Part shown: positions 6,132 to 8,947 of the stretch, piece after piece
How positions within the stretch are numbered: the first letter of the stretch is position 1
How the letters are laid out: each line of letters opens with the position of its first letter
DNA from: DATFKA01 sp042095835
Lineage (GTDB): Bacteria > Bacteroidota > Bacteroidia > Chitinophagales > Saprospiraceae
DNA: 8,947 nucleotides
NCBI GenBank assembly: GCA_042095835.1
Contig: JBELML010000174.1
Location: 1 to 8,947, forward strand
Direction of reading: 5' to 3'
Program-made: the position numbers and the translations under genes
Notes under the pieces: model-generated
Told to the model about the DNA's origin: nothing
Databases searched by the model: none
What the model saw: only the letters and a program-made list of their open reading frames with translations

Positions 6132-7385
6132 TTAAATAAGTCGTTTTTTTCCAGTCAATAACTCCTGCATCATGCCCGTTTTGAGCAGTTTGTATTTGGA
6201 TAGTTGGGCTTCTAATTGTTCGATTTCTTCGTCCATTTCAAAAAGAATTTTTGCTATTTCTGCCTGTTCATCAAGTGATTTTGGAGTAGAAAACTTGAAG
6301 GTTACAAAATCCTTTTGGTACAAATGATTAATAGTTGAGCCAGCACTCAATTGGGATAGGAAAGTCAAAAAGCCATTTGACATTAACAGGTAATAAAAGA
6401 ATTCTGGATGAAATGAAGCATCTATTGGTCTAATAACAAATACGCCACTATTTAAAGTTGCTGGTTTAGGAATTGATTTTATCAGGGCAACTTTTCCAAT
6501 AGTCCCATCTTTTGTGACAAGAACATCATGAGGCCTTACTTGAATATTTTTGTCCTGTTTATATCTATCATAATCAACATAGTGGCATTTGTCCCAATCA
6601 ATAAACCCATTTTTGAACTCTGTGCCTGTAATTAAAAAATAATCGCCTGTTTCTTTATATTCTTTTGTTGTAAGACCCTGCCATCCAATTCTTGCTTTCA
6701 AAGTGGCGACCTTACCCAACTCTTTTTCTACCCAATCCTTCTTTGGCTGCAACAACTCCCACATCGCGCCTTGCTTAATATTCCGCTTCTTCACCAACAG
6801 TTTTTCCAGGCCTTCTATCAAGGCATCCATATCACTCAGGGCGGTGGCGATGGCGGTTTGTTCGGCTTTGGTGGGGGGGACAGGGATTGGTAATTCTTTG
6901 TACTCAACGCCATTAATCCCTGGTTGTCCTGTCCTAGTTGAATTGTTGGCAATCCAGCCTTTATAAAACTTAGTTTGTGTCCAGTATTTCAAATATTCAG
7001 GAACAAGTTTATTTATATTTGTTTGAAGCCTTATTAAAAAACCTGCAAAAACTAATTCACCATCCTGGTCATCATATAGATAAGTTTTTCCAACGCTTGC
7101 ACCCGTTCTAGCAAAAACTAGATCGCCCTGAGTCAACAAATAGTCAGATGAATTGGGATTGTCTACTGATACTTTTGACTCCCTCAAAAAACGTCCGTCC
7201 TCCGAAATATCTGTTATCCTTAAATATGTAGGAAGATCTTCGTTATAAGGAACAGCAGCAGCATTGATTCCATAGTCTGGGTTTTTTGAAAGGCAGTCTC
7301 CTAACCTAAACAATATCCAATCTCTTGGAAGGATACCTACTTCTGATTGCTTAAACCCTTCGGCTATCTTTATTTCCTCTACCAT
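6132..7385 (-). CDS. hsdS: Type I restriction-modification specificity subunit (HsdS)
   Basis: HsdS sets the DNA target of both methylation and cleavage. At 417 residues it has the standard two-domain plan. TRD1 covers about 20-170 and TRD2 about 217-370. Each is followed by a conserved helical spacer, 175-212 and 373-410, sharing the pattern EQxxIAxxLxxMDxxIExLExxL-K-K-G-M-ELL. These two internal repeats form the antiparallel coiled coil that measures the gap between half-sites and contacts HsdM. The N-terminus (GFKQSEVGILPRDW, 10-23) is typical. The start ATG lies inside the last codons of hsdM (ATGGTAG overlap). Composition is mosaic: lines inside the TRDs are 30-33% GC, while the central spacer reaches 58%, as expected if TRDs are swapped by recombination. 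A run of seven C lies at the TRD1/spacer border. The target sequence cannot be predicted from inspection. Confidence 0.96.
   Translation of the reverse strand: MVEEIKIAEGFKQSEVGILPRDWILFRLGDCLSKNPDYGINAAAVPYNEDLPTYLRITDISEDGRFLRESKVSVDNPNSSDYLLTQGDLVFARTGASVGKTYLYDDQDGELVFAGFLIRLQTNINKLVPEYLKYWTQTKFYKGWIANNSTRTGQPGINGVEYKELPIPVPPTKAEQTAIATALSDMDALIEGLEKLLVKKRNIKQGAMWELLQPKKDWVEKELGKVATLKARIGWQGLTTKEYKETGDYFLITGTEFKNGFIDWDKCHYVDYDRYKQDKNIQVRPHDVLVTKDGTIGKVALIKSIPKPATLNSGVFVIRPIDASFHPEFFYYLLMSNGFLTFLSQLSAGSTINHLYQKDFVTFKFSTPKSLDEQAEIAKILFEMDEEIEQLEAQLSKYKLLKTGMMQELLTGKKRLI
6873..6879 (-). repeat. C7 homopolymer in hsdS at the TRD1/central-spacer boundary
   Basis: On the coding strand, codons 169-172 of hsdS read GTC CCC CCC ACC, a run of seven C (plus-strand G7). 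Losing one C leads to TGA after residue 182; gaining one leads to TGA a few codons later. Either product would keep TRD1 and lose the central spacer and TRD2. Seven is at the short end for phase-variable tracts, so this is a candidate only. Confidence 0.6.
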
Positions 7386-8947
7386 GTATAATTCATTTGT
7401 TTAAGATGGGTTTCAACTTTTGTTGTAAGCTCAGCCACATCATCTATTAGTTTTGGCATAGGTATTTCGTAGCGTTCACCCAATTCCTTGATGCGCTCGG
7501 TTAATCGGTGACTAATGGCATCCATTTCTGTTTGGACACGGCTATCCATAGTGGCCATCCATTTTTTATTTACCGTCAGTGTTTTTATTTCTTCAATACT
7601 CAGTTTCGGGTACTGCTGAATGACTTTTACCTCCAACTCTGCAATTGCTTTTTTGATATCGGCTTTAAGTTTAGTTTCCTTAGCCATCAGCTTTTTGTAT
7701 TGCGTGAGCATCTCCCATTCCTCAGCATTGTCAGTATCTTTCTTCCCCAATTCTTTGAGACGAGCCCCCAGGGTCTTTTTGGAAATTTTAAGTTTGTCAT
7801 CCATCGCCTTGGTCAACAACCCCTCTTCACCGCCATGTTCTTCCCGCAGTTCGTCCATTTCCGTTATCGTACTGTCCAGGTTTGTTTGTAAGGTATCAAT
7901 GGCCGACTGTTCTTCGGCTAAGTATTCCTGAATGATTAAGGAAGGTGGAATTAATTGCCCTTCCAGACCTTCAATGCCGGCAATCGGCTTTTCCACTTCT
8001 TTACCGCCCTTTTTCGTTTTCTTGATCAGCCGAGTCACCACGTTACCCGCTTTCCAGCCATCTGCCGATAGTTCATAAAGATCGTCCTGCATGGTTTCCA
8101 CCCAATAATCCATCAGGTGTTGATAGACGGCATATTTGTCCACCAGGTCTTTGCCGTGGTAAGTTTGGAGCAAGTCCTCTGCTATTTTATGAATCACTTC
8201 TTTAGGGTGGCAACCCTCCTCCAGGTCTTTCAGGTAAGCGGTGTTTTTGTTTTTCCAGGAATCAAAAACGGTTCTCATCGTATTGGCATAAGCCAAAAAC
8301 TCGGGGTGCTTAAAAATGGCGGTTTTGATGTCGTCTTTTTCTACCTTTAAATCCCAATAGTTAGGCCGGTTCGTTTTGAATAAGTGGGTTTTCAGATCAG
8401 GATAAACATTCCAATACTTACTCAAGCCTTCCACATCTCTATCGGGAATACCGCCATTTAAATGAGCGTCAATATCCTGAATATCTTCTTCCTCTTGGCT
8501 ATCAATGTATCTGGGGATGTTCAGGTTGTAATCGTTCTTTGGGGCTGCTATTTCCGCCAAAGGAACCATCCTACTGTATTTAGGAAGTTCCAGTTGCTTG
8601 TTGAATACATCCACAATCCGGTGCAGATCTTGCGCACGCAAGCGGTTTTTGTTGCCGTCTTTGATATAGCCTTTCCCGGCATCAATCATAAAAACACCTT
8701 TGCGGTGCTCAGCATCTTCTTTGTCCAGTACAAGGATACATGCTGCTATACCCGTGCCGTAAAACAAATTGGCAGGTAAGCCAATAATTCCTTTGATGTA
8801 GCCTCTTTTGATAATGTTTTTCCGGATTTCGGCTTCTGCATTTCCTCGGAACAACACCCCCAAAGGAAGAATGATAGCCCCTTTCCCTTTACTTTTCAGC
8901 GATTTGATTAAATGCAATAAAAAAGCATAGTCCCCATTTTTCTTAGG
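7379..8947 (-). CDS. hsdM: Type I DNA methyltransferase subunit (HsdM), 5' end beyond right window edge
   Basis: HsdM transfers a methyl group from S-adenosylmethionine to adenine N6 and works as HsdM2-HsdS. The frame stays open to the last base of the window, with PKKNGDYAFLLHLI preceding the first internal TTG, so the true start lies outside. The 522 visible residues begin after the SAM-binding motif and NPPF/Y catalytic motif, which are therefore not shown. Family-typical parts are IILPLGVLFRG (about 25-35), LPANLFYGTGIAACILVLDK (about 57-76) and NDYNLNIPRYI (about 138-148). The rest, to the TAG, is unusually long compared with the 529-residue EcoKI HsdM and contains charged, probable coiled-coil stretches at about 340-372 and 395-445. 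Such C-terminal helices can pack on HsdS. It overlaps hsdS by 7 bases and is the first gene seen of the operon; the promoter is off-window. Confidence 0.95.
   Translation of the reverse strand, partial: PKKNGDYAFLLHLIKSLKSKGKGAIILPLGVLFRGNAEAEIRKNIIKRGYIKGIIGLPANLFYGTGIAACILVLDKEDAEHRKGVFMIDAGKGYIKDGNKNRLRAQDLHRIVDVFNKQLELPKYSRMVPLAEIAAPKNDYNLNIPRYIDSQEEEDIQDIDAHLNGGIPDRDVEGLSKYWNVYPDLKTHLFKTNRPNYWDLKVEKDDIKTAIFKHPEFLAYANTMRTVFDSWKNKNTAYLKDLEEGCHPKEVIHKIAEDLLQTYHGKDLVDKYAVYQHLMDYWVETMQDDLYELSADGWKAGNVVTRLIKKTKKGGKEVEKPIAGIEGLEGQLIPPSLIIQEYLAEEQSAIDTLQTNLDSTITEMDELREEHGGEEGLLTKAMDDKLKISKKTLGARLKELGKKDTDNAEEWEMLTQYKKLMAKETKLKADIKKAIAELEVKVIQQYPKLSIEEIKTLTVNKKWMATMDSRVQTEMDAISHRLTERIKELGERYEIPMPKLIDDVAELTTKVETHLKQMNYTW

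Noticed and set aside
7508..7931. Plus-strand open frames of about 100-127 codons opposite hsdM
   Set aside because: They lie antisense to the clear HsdM frame, overlap each other, and translate to Phe/Ser/Cys-rich sequence without motifs; they are shadows of the coding strand. The same applies to the other plus-strand frames opposite hsdR, hsdS and the DUF262 gene.
8915..8917. TTG as the start of hsdM
   Set aside because: The frame continues upstream to the window edge with typical HsdM sequence (GDYAFLLHLI), so this TTG is an internal Leu codon and the gene is 5'-partial.
1..8947. CRISPR array, insertion sequence, transposase or integrase
   Set aside because: No regularly spaced repeats, terminal inverted repeats, target duplications or recombinase motifs were seen, so any mobile context must lie outside the window.

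Overview
The window holds most of one defence operon, transcribed right to left (minus strand), followed by a short intergenic region and the start of a small regulator gene. The core is a type I restriction-modification system: hsdM (5' end beyond the right edge), hsdS and hsdR. Two further genes are packed into the same transcription unit. A DUF262-DUF1524 (GmrSD-type) nuclease lies between hsdS and hsdR, and a YgjP-like zinc metallopeptidase (DUF45) follows hsdR.

The organism is probably a member of the Bacteroidota, but this is inference. Hand-counted GC is about 40% in hsdR, 43-50% in hsdM and 25% in the intergenic stretch. The starts of the four genes whose 5' ends are visible in the operon lack a clear Shine-Dalgarno sequence. 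The protein sequences have the feel of that phylum. I cannot name a genus.

Layout from right to left. hsdM fills 8947-7379 and overlaps hsdS by 7 bases. hsdS (7385-6132) is followed after 1 base by the DUF262-DUF1524 gene (6130-4283), then after 3 bases by hsdR (4279-1151). hsdR shares one base (TAATG) with the metallopeptidase gene (1151-435). These junctions imply one polycistronic mRNA with coupled translation. The 329-base gap (434-106) contains in-phase repeats of a short motif, an 11-bp perfect inverted repeat, an A/T-rich hairpin and a 14-bp direct repeat. The direct repeat abuts the start codon of an XRE/Cro-type helix-turn-helix gene that runs off the left edge.

How the genes may work together. 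HsdM2-HsdS would methylate adenines at a bipartite site, and HsdR would translocate and cut unmethylated DNA. The GmrSD-type protein could act against modified phage DNA or serve as a back-up nuclease. The metallopeptidase could limit or process the complex; that role is a guess. The HTH protein could control expression. The main points of interest are the five-gene composite operon, a C7 tract in hsdS exactly at the TRD1/central-region border, the low-GC target-recognition domains, and the unexplained repeat-rich open frame downstream of the metallopeptidase stop.
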